From: CBDFKK01 sp965248815
GTDB lineage: Bacteria; Pseudomonadota; Alphaproteobacteria; SMXP01
Assembly: GCA_965248815.1 (NCBI GenBank)
Contig: CBDFKK010000008.1
Span: forward strand, 2,914,001-2,978,000
Reading direction: 5' to 3'
Length of the DNA stretch: 64,000 bases
Made by a program: the position numbers and the translations under genes. Below, in pieces: positions 8,454 to 18,216 of the stretch (its first letter is position 1; each line of letters begins with the position of its first letter). Below the pieces are notes generated by a model. That model made no database searches, was not told where the DNA came from, and saw only the letters and a program-made list of their open reading frames with translations.

Positions 8454-9440
8454 CTAGCCGTTCGGCAGCAGAATTATCTTTCCGTTGCGATCGTCGCCCA
8501 CTTTACGTGCATGGATCGATGCATCGACGACCTCTGTTAGCGGATAAGTCGCGGCTATTTTGGCTTTCAGCGTGCCGTTTGCCACCAGATCAGCCAGATA
8601 GACAAGCATGTCTTCGACTTCTTTTGTCGTTCGCTGTTCTGTTTGGCGCGCCGTATAAAATCCAATCAATTTGATGTTCCGGATAAACAAAAAATCCGGC
8701 GGGATCTTGCACGGCTCTCCGCTCAACCTGCCGTAGCAGAGAATTGTTCCGCCGTCCTCTAAACATTCGCCGAGTCGCGTGACGGCATCGCCGTTGAGGG
8801 CGTCAAGCGCAAGGCGAATGGGCTCGCCCTTTGTCGCTTCTGTCACACGGTTTGCCAAGTCGGGCCCATCGACGAGTACGACATCCGCACCCAATTCTTT
8901 GAACTGAGGGATTAGGGACTCCCGTCTGACGACGTTGACGGTCTTAATGCCGCGCATTTTGGCAAGCGTGATAAGGTATAGACCGCAATTCGAGTTCGCG
9001 GCGTTTTGAATGATCCAATCGTCTTGTTTCAAATTACCGAAATCTTCCAAGACCAAATGGAAAGTCAACGGATTGATTGTGAAAAGCGAAAGTTGAGCCG
9101 AATCGCCTTCGGGCGCGCGTACCAAGCCTTGCGCTGATACTTTCACTTGCTGGCTCCAAGCGCCGCAAGCGATTGGTAAAAAGACGCGATCATCCGGTTT
9201 CCAGTCGTCAACTTCGGCGCCAATCTCGACAATGCGACCGATCCCCTCAAAGCCGGGGGTCATGGGCAGCGAAACATTGTCGCCGTTCCAGCCTTCCATC
9301 ATGTAGAGATCTGCCAGATGTATCGGTGCGGCTTCAACCGATATGATGACTTCGCCGCTTCCAGGCGAAGCGATATCTGTATCGACGACTTCAAGGACAT
9401 TGGCCGGTTTACCGAAGCGGTTGTAACGTGCGGCTTTCAT
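8454..9440 (-). CDS. Zinc-independent MDR oxidoreductase (quinone/2-enoyl reductase-like)
   Basis: The 328-residue protein is a medium-chain dehydrogenase/reductase. Early PGFEGIGRIVEIG and GAWSQQVKV are the GroES-like part. INPLTFHLVLEDF and NAANSNCGLYLITLA match the NADPH-binding region of mitochondrial-type 2-enoyl thioester reductases (MECR). The structural zinc cysteines of true alcohol dehydrogenases are absent. I chose ATG 9440 with GGAGTCAGCC upstream; the in-frame GTG at 9452 is less likely. Reduction of an activated C=C bond is the probable reaction. It follows the MFS gene at 9520 on the same strand with about 80 bp between. Confidence 0.88.
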   Translation of the reverse strand: MKAARYNRFGKPANVLEVVDTDIASPGSGEVIISVEAAPIHLADLYMMEGWNGDNVSLPMTPGFEGIGRIVEIGAEVDDWKPDDRVFLPIACGAWSQQVKVSAQGLVRAPEGDSAQLSLFTINPLTFHLVLEDFGNLKQDDWIIQNAANSNCGLYLITLAKMRGIKTVNVVRRESLIPQFKELGADVVLVDGPDLANRVTEATKGEPIRLALDALNGDAVTRLGECLEDGGTILCYGRLSGEPCKIPPDFLFIRNIKLIGFYTARQTEQRTTKEVEDMLVYLADLVANGTLKAKIAATYPLTEVVDASIHARKVGDDRNGKIILLPNG

Positions 9441-9519
9441 GGCTGACTCCACGTTTGTTTATCGTGACTTGTCGCGATCCAACTCTTTCGTCGAAACTTA
9501 AACACAAAAGGGCAGCGTT

Positions 9520-10803
9520 CTATGACGTTTGCGTTTTTTCTTCGCGCGCAAGTTCATCGAGCGCCACGCCTGATTTGAAATTCTCGAGTCCGAGTACGGA
9601 TACAACGGCAAGAGCGAGCGAGGGAATGACGACTATTGTAAATGCCATTTGCCAGCCGAGTGGTTCGACGAGAAGCGACACGACGTAGGGGTAAAGCGTA
9701 AATCCGAATAAAATGCCGGCGCCAGAAACAGCGGCAGCCGTCGCGCGCACGTGCGTTGGAAATAGTTCTGCGCCAAGTGGCCAAATGACGGCCGCTGAGC
9801 CATAAAAGAAAATTGTCATCAAGCCGAACCATATAAGGTCTGAAGTGCGCCCGTCTGCAAACCAAATAAATCCGATAAATCCAAGCGTGCCGAGCGCGAT
9901 CCATATGGCAACCGTGTTTCGGCGCGTCAGTACAAATTCTCCAATGAGAGCCGACGATAAATATCCGATCAATCCGATGAAATAGGAAAGCCCAGTAAGC
10001 GCGACGGCATCTTGCTCCGAATATCCGCGTGTGTCGGTCAGGAATTGAGGCAAGAAGAAAGCGCTTCCCGCATAGGCTCCACCATGAAAGAAAAATAACA
10101 ACGTACACAGAACAATTCGCCGCCTAATTACGGGATCTTTCAGTGTCGTCAGGTGATCATTCCAAGCCGGCATGTTTGCAGGCCCCTTGAGCCGTTCTTG
10201 CTTTTTGTTTTTCTTTGCCAAGAATTTCTCGCTTTCGGGCAAAAGAAAAGAAAGGGCAATCGCCATCGGAATGACCACAAACGCTGGCAAAAAAATGTAG
10301 CGCCAACTGTAAAGCGCGAGAATGGGAACGGAAACGAGCGACGCGATAAACCATCCCAGCGCAAAACCGGCCTGGAGCAATCCCGTAAGTAGACCCCGAT
10401 ATTTGTCGGGCGCCACTTCTGCAACATAGGTCGTGGAAATCGGCACCAACGTCGCGGTGAGACCAAAGGCGAGGGCACGCAGTATGGTCAATGTTGTGAC
10501 GTCAGGAACAAAGGTGTGAAGGCCGACAAGAAACGCAGGCAGAATGAGACATGCGACATAGACCCATCGGCGGCCATAGAGATCAGCAACAACGCCGGCG
10601 AACAAACTAAAAAGAGCAGCAAAAACAAATGAGATCGAAAGAATAAGTCCAACGGAATCCAATCCGATTTCGAACTCTCTAATCAAACCCGGAATGGCAT
10701 AACCGAAGAGCGACTGGTCGGCATTCGACAGAGTTAATCCAAATAGGCAGATACCGTAGATTTTAAGCGGCTGCCCGCGGACGGCCTGGAAGAATTCATT
10801 CAT
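9520..10803 (-). CDS. MFS transporter, island subtype copy 2
   Basis: This 427-residue, about 12-TM major facilitator is paralogous to those at 1388 and 26840. It shares an ANADQSLFGYAIPGL segment in TM1, motif A as GVVADLYGRR, and FVLTRRNTVAIW in the second half, which is nearly identical among the three. ATG 10803 has AAAGGAAACATGG ahead of it; an upstream extension to 10887 lacks a site. The gene is divergent from the hydrolase at 10905 across about 100 bp that contains an AATTGTC half-site but no full dyad. It probably imports or exports an anionic small molecule for the neighbouring enzymes. Confidence 0.87.
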   Translation of the reverse strand: MNEFFQAVRGQPLKIYGICLFGLTLSNADQSLFGYAIPGLIREFEIGLDSVGLILSISFVFAALFSLFAGVVADLYGRRWVYVACLILPAFLVGLHTFVPDVTTLTILRALAFGLTATLVPISTTYVAEVAPDKYRGLLTGLLQAGFALGWFIASLVSVPILALYSWRYIFLPAFVVIPMAIALSFLLPESEKFLAKKNKKQERLKGPANMPAWNDHLTTLKDPVIRRRIVLCTLLFFFHGGAYAGSAFFLPQFLTDTRGYSEQDAVALTGLSYFIGLIGYLSSALIGEFVLTRRNTVAIWIALGTLGFIGFIWFADGRTSDLIWFGLMTIFFYGSAAVIWPLGAELFPTHVRATAAAVSGAGILFGFTLYPYVVSLLVEPLGWQMAFTIVVIPSLALAVVSVLGLENFKSGVALDELAREEKTQTS

Positions 10804-10904
10804 CCATGTTTCCTTTCGCGGGGCTAGCTCCGCCGGCCAATAGTCATAACTGATGTTGTCGTGTAAAACCAAATTGTCTGAGCACAAACATACTGTTCAG
10901 CGAG

Positions 10905-11831
10905 ATGGGGCAGTTTATGTCGAAAAACGAATGCAAATTAAATATCGATGTGTCGCGTCGCAACTTAGTTCAATTGGGATTGGCAGCAGGTGTCTTCATG
11001 GCTACTGGAACTTCAAGCAAAGCAGCATCAACGGTCAACGTGCGGCGCCAATACATAGACGGTCGCTTTGGTCAAATGCACTATCGCATTGCGCGTCCGG
11101 CAGGAGAGACGGAACGTCCGCCCCTCATGTGTTTTCACAGCAGCCCAAATTCAGGGCGAATTTATGAAATTTTTCTCGGGCACATGGGCACCGATCGGAT
11201 AGCTGTTGCCGTAGACACGCCGGGATTTGGCGAATCCGATCCGCCAGCCGATCCCCCAAGTATCGAGGACTATGCTGCGGCGATGGGCGAAGTTGCCGAC
11301 GCCCTTGGCTTTAAGACCGTAGATGTCATGGGTTACCACACCGGCTCGAAAATCAGTGTTGAGCTTGCAAAGCAACGACCGGACCTTGTTCGCCGCCTGG
11401 TTTTGGTTTCCGCTGCTGTGTATACGGACGAGGAGCTGCGCAATCAGCGTACGCACTTTGCCCGTGAAGAGTTGACTAAAGATGGCTCACATCTTGCCGA
11501 GAAATGGCAGGAGCATGTGCTTTGGGCCATGCCGGGTTGGACGCTGGATCATGTTGCGATGCAATTTCCCGATGCGATGCGCCGTCCCGAGATTTCATGG
11601 TGGGGTCACCGCGCCGCATTCAACTACAACATGGCGCAAAACCTTTCGGCGGTTCAGCAGCCTGTCTTGGTTCTTGATCCCGACGATGATTTGCACGAAC
11701 AGACCGCGCGTGCAGCCGACATCATGCAAGACGGAACGGTGAAGCACCTGCCTGGCTGGGGGCACGGCTTTCTTGATATTCATACGGAGGAAGCCGCTTC
11801 CATGGTTCGCGCGTTTCTCGATCGAGAATAG
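10905..11831 (+). CDS. Alpha/beta-hydrolase fold protein with Tat-like signal and His at the nucleophile position
   Basis: The 308-residue protein begins with a Tat-type leader: SRRNLVQLGLAAG then a hydrophobic stretch, so periplasmic export of a folded protein is likely. The core is an alpha/beta-hydrolase, but the nucleophile elbow reads GYHTG where GxSxG is expected, so His replaces the catalytic Ser. An acid-bearing loop (DPDDDLHEQ) and a late His (GWGHGFLDIH) remain. It is closely similar to 47619-48461, which lacks the leader. ATG 10905 or 10917 could be the start. The TonB receptor lies downstream, so it may act on a compound in the periplasm. Catalysis without Ser is unproven; a binding or non-hydrolytic role is possible. 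Confidence 0.83.
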   Translation: MGQFMSKNECKLNIDVSRRNLVQLGLAAGVFMATGTSSKAASTVNVRRQYIDGRFGQMHYRIARPAGETERPPLMCFHSSPNSGRIYEIFLGHMGTDRIAVAVDTPGFGESDPPADPPSIEDYAAAMGEVADALGFKTVDVMGYHTGSKISVELAKQRPDLVRRLVLVSAAVYTDEELRNQRTHFAREELTKDGSHLAEKWQEHVLWAMPGWTLDHVAMQFPDAMRRPEISWWGHRAAFNYNMAQNLSAVQQPVLVLDPDDDLHEQTARAADIMQDGTVKHLPGWGHGFLDIHTEEAASMVRAFLDRE

Positions 11832-12007
11832 AATGGCCACCAGACGAATCGTTGTTCTTAGACCACAGCTTCAACCAAAGGAGAGTTATGCTTGAACAAA
11901 GAGCGAACTTGTCGATATGGTCTGTGCAACACATTAGCCATTAATCAGACATTAGTGTCCGCCAGTAGGCCTGGAAACCGGCCGAAACTGTGTTAAGGTT
12001 AACCCAG

Positions 12008-12031
12008 ATTGTCTGCAATCTTGCCGACAAT
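12008..12031. promoter_or_regulatory. Two overlapping imperfect operator-like dyads upstream of the TonB receptor
   Basis: ATTGTCTGCAAT (12008-12019) and CTTGCCGACAAT (12020-12031) each match ATTGTCNACAAT with one or two mismatches, and the outermost half-sites ATTGTC and GACAAT are perfect. They lie 115-140 bp upstream of the TonB receptor start in a 314-bp gap otherwise without a convincing gene. A shared regulator with the 6079, 19350 and 32856 sites is inferred. Confidence 0.45.
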
Positions 12032-12145
12032 TCATGAGGATTATTCGCAGTCTGCAAAAAGGTTCTCGCTCGCGAGAGCTGCCTCAGACGGGGCAATCAC
12101 CCAAAGCCAACTTGGGGATCGACGCAGCAAAAACGGGGGAGCTCA

Positions 12146-14725
12146 ATGATGCGCCGCTTCAGGCTTGTATCTTCTACGACCGCTTTTTCTCTTCTTGCAT
12201 CGGCTTTCTTGGTGCCGGCCATTGGATTGCCGAGTGCCCAAGCGCAGACAGAGAACCAAGGGCGCGGGATAGTTGTAACGGCCCGCGTGCGCGCCGAGAG
12301 CGTTCAGGACATTCCGTTTTCGGTAACCGCTTTTACGACGGACGATATTGACAGAGGCGGTTTCCAAGATTTTGAAGATGTCGCCAAATTCTCGCCGGGT
12401 GTTCAGTTCAACAACGAACTTGGTGGCTTAAGACCGGGACGTCTCTTCACCAACATTCGTATCCGCGGTATTGAACGCAGTACGTTTGCGCAAGCGCAAA
12501 CGGTTTCGCTGTTTGTCGATGGCGTGTTCGCATTGCAGGCCGCTCAATCCCTCGCGCTTGTCGATTTGGAGCGCATTGAGGTTCTCAAAGGACCGCAAAA
12601 CACACTGTTCGGCCGTAACTCTTTTGCTGGTGCCGTTAACTATGTGACGTCGACACCGAGCCTTACGGAATTTAGTGGCAAACTTAATGCCGAAGCCGCC
12701 ACCTTCGGCCAGTATGAAGTGTCGGGAAGCGTCGATATTCCTGTCATACAGGATAAATTGTCCATTCGTGTCGGCGGTCGTTTCTATAACAAAGGCGAAA
12801 TGTATACCGCCTCTGACGGCGGTGCCTTGGGTGAACAGCAATCGACATCGGCGTTTGGTGTTTTGTATAGCGAGCCGACCGATTGGTTGAGGATCAAGAT
12901 CCGCGGCTACTACCAACAAGACGATGATGGTCCTGAGGCTGTGGGCTTTTTGGTCGGCCGTTTGAGTGACACTTGTACGGGTACGACGCGTCCTGGGTTC
13001 GCAACCGATGGAACTCCGACCACGCTAATGCCAACAGGATTTATTTGCGGGACAATACCCGCTCCTGGCGAAGCCTTAGCGCCGCCCATTGATCAGAATA
13101 CGAGCATTCGACCTCAAATTTTGGCGGCCTTAGGAATGCCAACGTTCCTCCAGGACAATCATCTCAACTTTGGTCAAATCCCCGGTGCTCCGGATCTCGA
13201 TGGTCTGGGTCTTCGGCGTAATATTTCGCGGGTCAGCGGCGTCGGCGAATTCGATTTACCGTGGAGTATGACCGGAACGATCACGGCGTCGTGGAACAAG
13301 AACGTCAACAACAATTATCGGGATTGGGACCAAACCCCGGTTGAAAACTGGTATGTTTCCAACGAGCAAACGGGCAAGGACTACTCCATAGACGCCCGGA
13401 TCCAGTCGAGTGGCGAACAGCGTTTGCGTTGGCTCGGTGGATTCAATTGGTACAAACAGGAATATCTAAATAACGCCAATGGCGGCATTTTTGTCACCGT
13501 TTGTCCGTTTGTACTCACTTGCGATGTGGCTGGCGGCGGCGCGCCTTCGATCTTGCCAGTTCCCGTAGACGGCGGTGACTTTGTGAATGCGTGGGCATTC
13601 TACGGTTCGGCGTCATTCGACATCTTTGAGAATATAACTGTTGATGCCGAATTCCGTTATGTAAATGACACGCGCAAAGCCGACGGCACGGCCACATTTG
13701 AGGCGACCTACAAAAATTGGATGCCCCGTTTTAGCTTGAGCTATCGGCCTATTGAAAACGTCAATGCCTACTTCACGGCATCAAGGGGCATACTGCCAGG
13801 TCTCAACAAAGTGGCGATTATCAATTGTGCGACAAACCCCGGAGGTGGCGTCACGCCCTATATCGTGCCGTTTACCGATCCGCGAACCCTCATGCCCAGC
13901 TTCTCATCGCCCTGTCAGCAATTTGTCGATGCTTTGGGATCGGAAGCCACTGACACGACCGAGCAACTAAAGCTTAATTCTTTAGAAGCCGGTCTTAAAA
14001 CGGATTGGTTCGATGGCCGTTTGATCGTCAATGTTGCCGGTTACTACATGGAGTACAAAAATTCTCCCTATAATACGTTCGTAACCCTGTCATTGGATGA
14101 CGATGGTGACCTCATTCCTAATGGTGACATCAATGGCATTATTGACCTTGATCATCCAACAGGAAATCCCAACTTCCAGTCAGTGCCGGTCTCGGGAAGC
14201 TCCAAATATTACGGAATGGAGCTCGAAGCCTCTGCCGAACTCATGGAAGGTTGGACGGCCAACTTCAATTGGGCGTGGAACGAAAACGAGTTGACGGAAT
14301 TCTTTACGTCACTTGCCTCACAATCCTCGACATTGAGTACTGACAACCTCATGGGCAATCGGGCGAGCCGTTTCCCAAGATGGTCCGGTAGTCTGACGTC
14401 GACTTATACCCATGCTTTGTACGGCGACTGGGATGGTTATATTCGCGGTGACATTATCTATCAGGGCAAGGCACCTTCGGGCACCACCAATCTTGCCGAT
14501 ATAGACAGCTATTTCTTGGTCAATCTGCGTTTGGGCATCCAACAAGAGAACATGCGTTTTGAGTTCTTCGTGAAAAACCTGCTTGGTGAAGACAAGTGGG
14601 CCGGTGGCCAAGAGTTTACCGACTTTAGCGTTCGTCCCACGTTCTTTGACTTCAGCCAGCTCGGTGCGATCTTGATCCCACAGGACCGACGGACCTTTGG
14701 TTTCAAGGCTAGCGTCAGCTTCTAA
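12146..14725 (+). CDS. TonB-dependent outer-membrane receptor
   Basis: The 859-residue protein has a Sec signal peptide ending near SAQAQ (residue ~35). A TonB-box-like GIVVTAR and a plug domain with VDLERIEVLKGPQNTLFGRNS follow, the last being the most conserved plug motif. A long beta-barrel ends in the expected terminal Phe (VSF). The start ATGATG at 12146 has ACGGGGGAGC upstream. The double overlapping operator at 12008 precedes it and a strong terminator follows at 14751, so it is a single-gene transcript. It should import a substrate too large or too scarce for porins, making it the entry point for the island's compound. Substrate is not predictable; siderophore uptake is less likely given the catabolic neighbours. 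Confidence 0.96.
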   Translation: MMRRFRLVSSTTAFSLLASAFLVPAIGLPSAQAQTENQGRGIVVTARVRAESVQDIPFSVTAFTTDDIDRGGFQDFEDVAKFSPGVQFNNELGGLRPGRLFTNIRIRGIERSTFAQAQTVSLFVDGVFALQAAQSLALVDLERIEVLKGPQNTLFGRNSFAGAVNYVTSTPSLTEFSGKLNAEAATFGQYEVSGSVDIPVIQDKLSIRVGGRFYNKGEMYTASDGGALGEQQSTSAFGVLYSEPTDWLRIKIRGYYQQDDDGPEAVGFLVGRLSDTCTGTTRPGFATDGTPTTLMPTGFICGTIPAPGEALAPPIDQNTSIRPQILAALGMPTFLQDNHLNFGQIPGAPDLDGLGLRRNISRVSGVGEFDLPWSMTGTITASWNKNVNNNYRDWDQTPVENWYVSNEQTGKDYSIDARIQSSGEQRLRWLGGFNWYKQEYLNNANGGIFVTVCPFVLTCDVAGGGAPSILPVPVDGGDFVNAWAFYGSASFDIFENITVDAEFRYVNDTRKADGTATFEATYKNWMPRFSLSYRPIENVNAYFTASRGILPGLNKVAIINCATNPGGGVTPYIVPFTDPRTLMPSFSSPCQQFVDALGSEATDTTEQLKLNSLEAGLKTDWFDGRLIVNVAGYYMEYKNSPYNTFVTLSLDDDGDLIPNGDINGIIDLDHPTGNPNFQSVPVSGSSKYYGMELEASAELMEGWTANFNWAWNENELTEFFTSLASQSSTLSTDNLMGNRASRFPRWSGSLTSTYTHALYGDWDGYIRGDIIYQGKAPSGTTNLADIDSYFLVNLRLGIQQENMRFEFFVKNLLGEDKWAGGQEFTDFSVRPTFFDFSQLGAILIPQDRRTFGFKASVSF

Positions 14726-14750
14726 TACAAACATCATTTTGTGATCGAAT

Positions 14751-14781
14751 GAGGCCCGCCAATGGCGGGCCTCTTTTTTTG
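14751..14781 (+). terminator. Rho-independent terminator after the TonB receptor
   Basis: A perfect 10-bp GC-rich stem (GAGGCCCGCC with GGCGGGCCTC) and an AAT loop are followed at once by a run of T. It lies 25 bp after the TonB receptor stop. Confidence 0.95.
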
Positions 14782-14925
14782 CTTGTGCGCCTACGTGAGC
14801 AATTTGTTTTTGTGAATGGGCTAATCAAGGTAGACTAATGCTCCATCGTTGATTGCCCGATTTGTTCGTATTGATAGATCCCTCCTGAAGCCCGCGGCTC
14901 TTCCTTGCAAAGGAACTTAAAAGTC

Positions 14926-15849
14926 ATGAGCGATACCCCCGAAAACAATTCGAAAATCACAAGATTAAAAATGGGTACGATCGGCGCGCCGGCGCTTGGT
15001 CCCATTGAAGAGTGGTACGGCGAGTGGCTTGGCTATTCTGTCGTTGAGCGGGGCGACGTTGGTGCAAGTCTTGCGGTATCATGGGGCGCAACTGATGTTG
15101 CCGGACGCCCCTTCATTGTGATGCAGCCCGAAAGCGGCGTGGACGTGTTTATTCGCGCCGTCGAGATCGACGAGGTGCCCGGTTACAAAGGATTGACGAC
15201 ATTCGGCTGGAGCGCCTTCGAGGTCATTGTTGACGATGTCCACGGCCTTCACGAAAAGCTCAAAAAAAGTCCCTTCAAGATCATTGGTCCGGCTCAAAGT
15301 ATCGGCGCCGACTTTCCGACGATTCATGCCATGCAAGTCGTCGGCCCCGGGCAGGAGGTGCTTTATCTCACCTGTGAGACCGGGGACAAGGCGACGTCGC
15401 TTCTGCCCGATGCGGGCGCCGCGGTTGGACGCAACTTCATCATGGTGATTTGCGGACCGGACATTTGGGCTATCCATGATTTCTATACGGATAAGTTTGA
15501 CATGCAAAAAGGGGAAGCCAGAAAGACGAGCGTTCCTTTGATCACGAATGCCCTTGGCCTACCTGAAGGTCATCCAATGTTCATGACGTTCGTGCCGTTC
15601 AAGGAGCCGGGAAATTTCATGGAGATCGACGGCTTTCCTGAACCCGCCACAACGCGCCCGCGACTAGACGGCCAGTTGCCTCCGGGCAATGCCATCACAA
15701 GCTTTTCGGTCAATAGCTTGGATGACTTGGATATCGACTTTATTGCTGCGCCGACCGAGGACGAGTCATTGGTCTACCGTGGCCGAAGGACCGCCTCATT
15801 TGTGGGGCCGGTCGGCGAAATCGCTGAGCTGATCGAAGAGCCGCGCTAG
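14926..15849 (+). CDS. Tandem-domain VOC (glyoxalase/dioxygenase superfamily) protein, copy 1
   Basis: The 307-residue protein consists of two vicinal-oxygen-chelate modules. Each starts with a short strand (KMGTIGAPALGPIEEWYGEW) and carries possible metal ligands: a His in TIHAMQVVGPGQEVLYL, a Glu in LTCETGD and a Glu in NFMEIDGFPE. Three paralogs lie in this block (here, 17290 and 18217), 297-355 residues long. I chose ATG 14926 (AAAGGAACTT upstream). It starts an apparent plus-strand unit with the MFS gene and the two other copies. VOC proteins include extradiol dioxygenases, glyoxalases and isomerases; this branch ends in a conserved GEIxELIEE tail I do not recognise, so function is open. 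Confidence 0.8.
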   Translation: MSDTPENNSKITRLKMGTIGAPALGPIEEWYGEWLGYSVVERGDVGASLAVSWGATDVAGRPFIVMQPESGVDVFIRAVEIDEVPGYKGLTTFGWSAFEVIVDDVHGLHEKLKKSPFKIIGPAQSIGADFPTIHAMQVVGPGQEVLYLTCETGDKATSLLPDAGAAVGRNFIMVICGPDIWAIHDFYTDKFDMQKGEARKTSVPLITNALGLPEGHPMFMTFVPFKEPGNFMEIDGFPEPATTRPRLDGQLPPGNAITSFSVNSLDDLDIDFIAAPTEDESLVYRGRRTASFVGPVGEIAELIEEPR

Positions 15850-15892
15850 CGATCGATCTTTTCCATCGCTCTGGGTACAAGGGCAGACTTTT

Positions 15893-17260
15893 ATGGTTGA
15901 CGTCGCGAGAGATGCCGTAGCGAAACCGGCCGAGGAATCACTTTACCCTCCAATTCTATACGCCTGGTACGTCGCGGGCCTGCTAACGATCGTCTATATC
16001 GTTGCTTACATAGATCGATGGATCTTGAGTCTATTGATCGAGCCAATCAAAACTTCGTTAGGCCTAACCGACTTTCAAATAGGTCTTCTCATTGGTCCGG
16101 CCTTTAGCGTTCTCTTTGTGACTTTGGGTATTCCTCTCGGCTGGCTGGCTGATCGGAAAAGCCGCAGGGTCATATTAACTGTTGGTATTGCTGTCTGGTC
16201 GGTCATGACAGCCGTATGCGGCATTGCAAAAAGCTTCTCAGGGTTATTTGCAGCGCGGATTGGCGTCGGCATTGGGGAAGCAAGCGCTGGTCCATCCACC
16301 CTGTCTCTCATTGGCGATTATTTTCCAAAGAACATTCGTCCCCGCGCCGTCGGCCTTTGGATGACCGGGGCCCCCGTCGGAGCTGGGGGCACTTATATAA
16401 TCGGCAGCCAACTTGTCGAATACATCAACAACTCACCGCCATTGGTGTTACCCGTTCTGGGCGAACTTTTTGCTTGGCAAACGGCGTTCTTGGCGATCGG
16501 ATTGCCGGGTCTTGTTCTAGCAGTCTTACTCTATGTGACCGTCCGCGAGCCCGTTCGCAAGGAAACCACGAAGGGCGAGGATGACGCCGGGCCGACCGTT
16601 AAGGAGGCAATTTCTTACTTGGCAATTCGGTGGCGTGCTTATGGCAGTCTCTTTGTCGGCATTATCGGCGTGACGGCCATCGGCGGCATAAGCTTTTGGG
16701 CGCCGCCTCTGTTCCTAAGAACTTGGGGTTGGGACATAGGAGCGAGCGGGCCCGCGGTGGGACTCATTCTTATTACAGCCGGTCCCATTGGGACAAATTT
16801 TGGCGGATGGCTGGCCGCGCACATGACGGCGAGGGGTGTTAGTCACGCAGCCTATTTGACTGTCCTACTCGGTAGTTTGCTGATCCTACCCGCGTTCGTC
16901 TTGTTTCCGCTTATGCCGACGCCGTGGCTGGCGCTGGGCGTGCTCTTCATTGGTTTTCTCGGCATGTCGATCTCCTCCGGCACCAGCCCGTCAGCTCTCT
17001 TGGCCATTACGCCAGGCCAATTGCGCGGGCAGGCGACGGCCGTGTTTTTTCTCATTATCAATTTATTCGGATCAATGACCGGTCCGCCAATCGTGGGATT
17101 CATTACAGATATGATGGGTGATCCGGCAGACCTCAAATACGGCATGTCGATCACATGTTTTGGCTACGGTGTAATTATGGTTGTTACGCTGTTGTGGGGC
17201 CTGCGTTCGTACAAACATGATGCGGTCGCCATGGACAAACTGACGGCAGTTGCGACCTAG
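15893..17260 (+). CDS. MFS transporter, spinster-like (copy 1)
   Basis: The 455-residue protein has about 12 membrane segments. TM1 ends in AYIDRWILSLLIEPIK, TM2 is followed by motif A GWLADRKSRRV, and IGVGIGEASAGPSTLSLIGD is the TM4/5 signature of spinster-type MFS proteins. It lies between VOC copies 1 and 2 with 43- and 29-bp gaps and is probably cotranscribed. It differs from the three island-subtype transporters and resembles 23857-25152. In proteobacterial catabolic clusters such transporters often sit beside ring-cleavage or hydrolase genes, so cytoplasmic-membrane uptake of the compound delivered by the TonB receptor is a fair inference. Confidence 0.88.
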   Translation: MVDVARDAVAKPAEESLYPPILYAWYVAGLLTIVYIVAYIDRWILSLLIEPIKTSLGLTDFQIGLLIGPAFSVLFVTLGIPLGWLADRKSRRVILTVGIAVWSVMTAVCGIAKSFSGLFAARIGVGIGEASAGPSTLSLIGDYFPKNIRPRAVGLWMTGAPVGAGGTYIIGSQLVEYINNSPPLVLPVLGELFAWQTAFLAIGLPGLVLAVLLYVTVREPVRKETTKGEDDAGPTVKEAISYLAIRWRAYGSLFVGIIGVTAIGGISFWAPPLFLRTWGWDIGASGPAVGLILITAGPIGTNFGGWLAAHMTARGVSHAAYLTVLLGSLLILPAFVLFPLMPTPWLALGVLFIGFLGMSISSGTSPSALLAITPGQLRGQATAVFFLIINLFGSMTGPPIVGFITDMMGDPADLKYGMSITCFGYGVIMVVTLLWGLRSYKHDAVAMDKLTAVAT

Positions 17261-17289
17261 GCAAAAGCAACCGAGGAATTTCTGGCTCG

Positions 17290-18183
17290 ATGATCAGTCG
17301 CATAAAGATGGTTACGATCGGCGCGCCGGATCCCGGCACCGTGGAAGATTGGTACTCGGGCTGGCTCGGCCACACGAGCGTGGAGCGGGGCGAGATCAGT
17401 GACTCGCTCGCCGCATCCTGGGGCGTGCCGAACATGGCGGGACGCTCATATATATTGATGCAGCCGGAAGGCAGTGCAGACGTATTCGTTCGCGTGGTGC
17501 ATATTGATCCCGTTGCCGGCTATCGCCCGATGACAACCACGGGCTGGAACTCGTTCGAGATCATTGTCGATGATGTTTATGCCCTCGACGAAAAACTCAA
17601 GGATGGACCTTTTGAGATTATCGGTCACGCACGGGCCCTGGGCGGAGGCGGATCGATTCATGCCATGCAAGTCGTGGGGCCGGCCGACGAAATTCTCTAT
17701 TTGACTTGCGAGACCGGAGACAGGGATACGTCTCACTTGCCGCCGCCAAAATCCTTTGTCGATCGTACGTTTATTGTGATTTTGGCCGGGACGGACGCCG
17801 ATGAACTACGCACGTTCTATGTGGACCGATTGGGAATGCGGGCCGATCGCGATTTATCTTTTAACATCAAAATTATTATCCGCGCTCAAGGTTTGCCAGA
17901 AGACCATATCTTTCCATTGAGGATGGTATCCGCCACAGAACGCGGCAACATGATCGAAATTGACGGATATCCCAGTTCCGCAGGCGCACGTCCGCGAACA
18001 AAGGGACAGCTTCCTCCAGGCAATGCGCTCGTCTCGTTTTCAACGAATGATCTTGATGCGGCCGATGTCAATTTTTTAACCCCGCCAGTGCGTGAAACCA
18101 CGCTAGGCTATGGCGGAAATCGAAGCGCCGTATTTGTCAGGCCAGCGGGCGAAATTACGGAGTTGATTGAAGAGCGTCGTTAG
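17290..18183 (+). CDS. Tandem-domain VOC protein, copy 2
   Basis: The 297-residue paralog of 14926 and 18217 begins directly with the first VOC strand (KMVTIGAPDPGTVEDWY), without a leader. The ligand-bearing SIHAMQVVGPADEILYLTC and NMIEIDGYPS segments are retained, as is the closing GEITELIEE. The ATG at 17290 has CCGAGGAATT upstream. It is 33 bp from the next copy. Cytoplasmic location is expected, in contrast with copy 3. Divergence among the copies is large enough that they may act on different intermediates. Confidence 0.8.
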   Translation: MISRIKMVTIGAPDPGTVEDWYSGWLGHTSVERGEISDSLAASWGVPNMAGRSYILMQPEGSADVFVRVVHIDPVAGYRPMTTTGWNSFEIIVDDVYALDEKLKDGPFEIIGHARALGGGGSIHAMQVVGPADEILYLTCETGDRDTSHLPPPKSFVDRTFIVILAGTDADELRTFYVDRLGMRADRDLSFNIKIIIRAQGLPEDHIFPLRMVSATERGNMIEIDGYPSSAGARPRTKGQLPPGNALVSFSTNDLDAADVNFLTPPVRETTLGYGGNRSAVFVRPAGEITELIEERR

Positions 18184-18216
18184 GCGCCAAAGTCATCGTA
18201 AAGAAGGAATGAAGAG

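Noticed and set aside
10870..10889. Fifth operator copy in the 10803/10905 divergent gap (AATTGTCTGAGCACAAAC)
   Set aside because: The arms are separated by 6 bases rather than 2 and the right arm is imperfect; only a half-site is credible.
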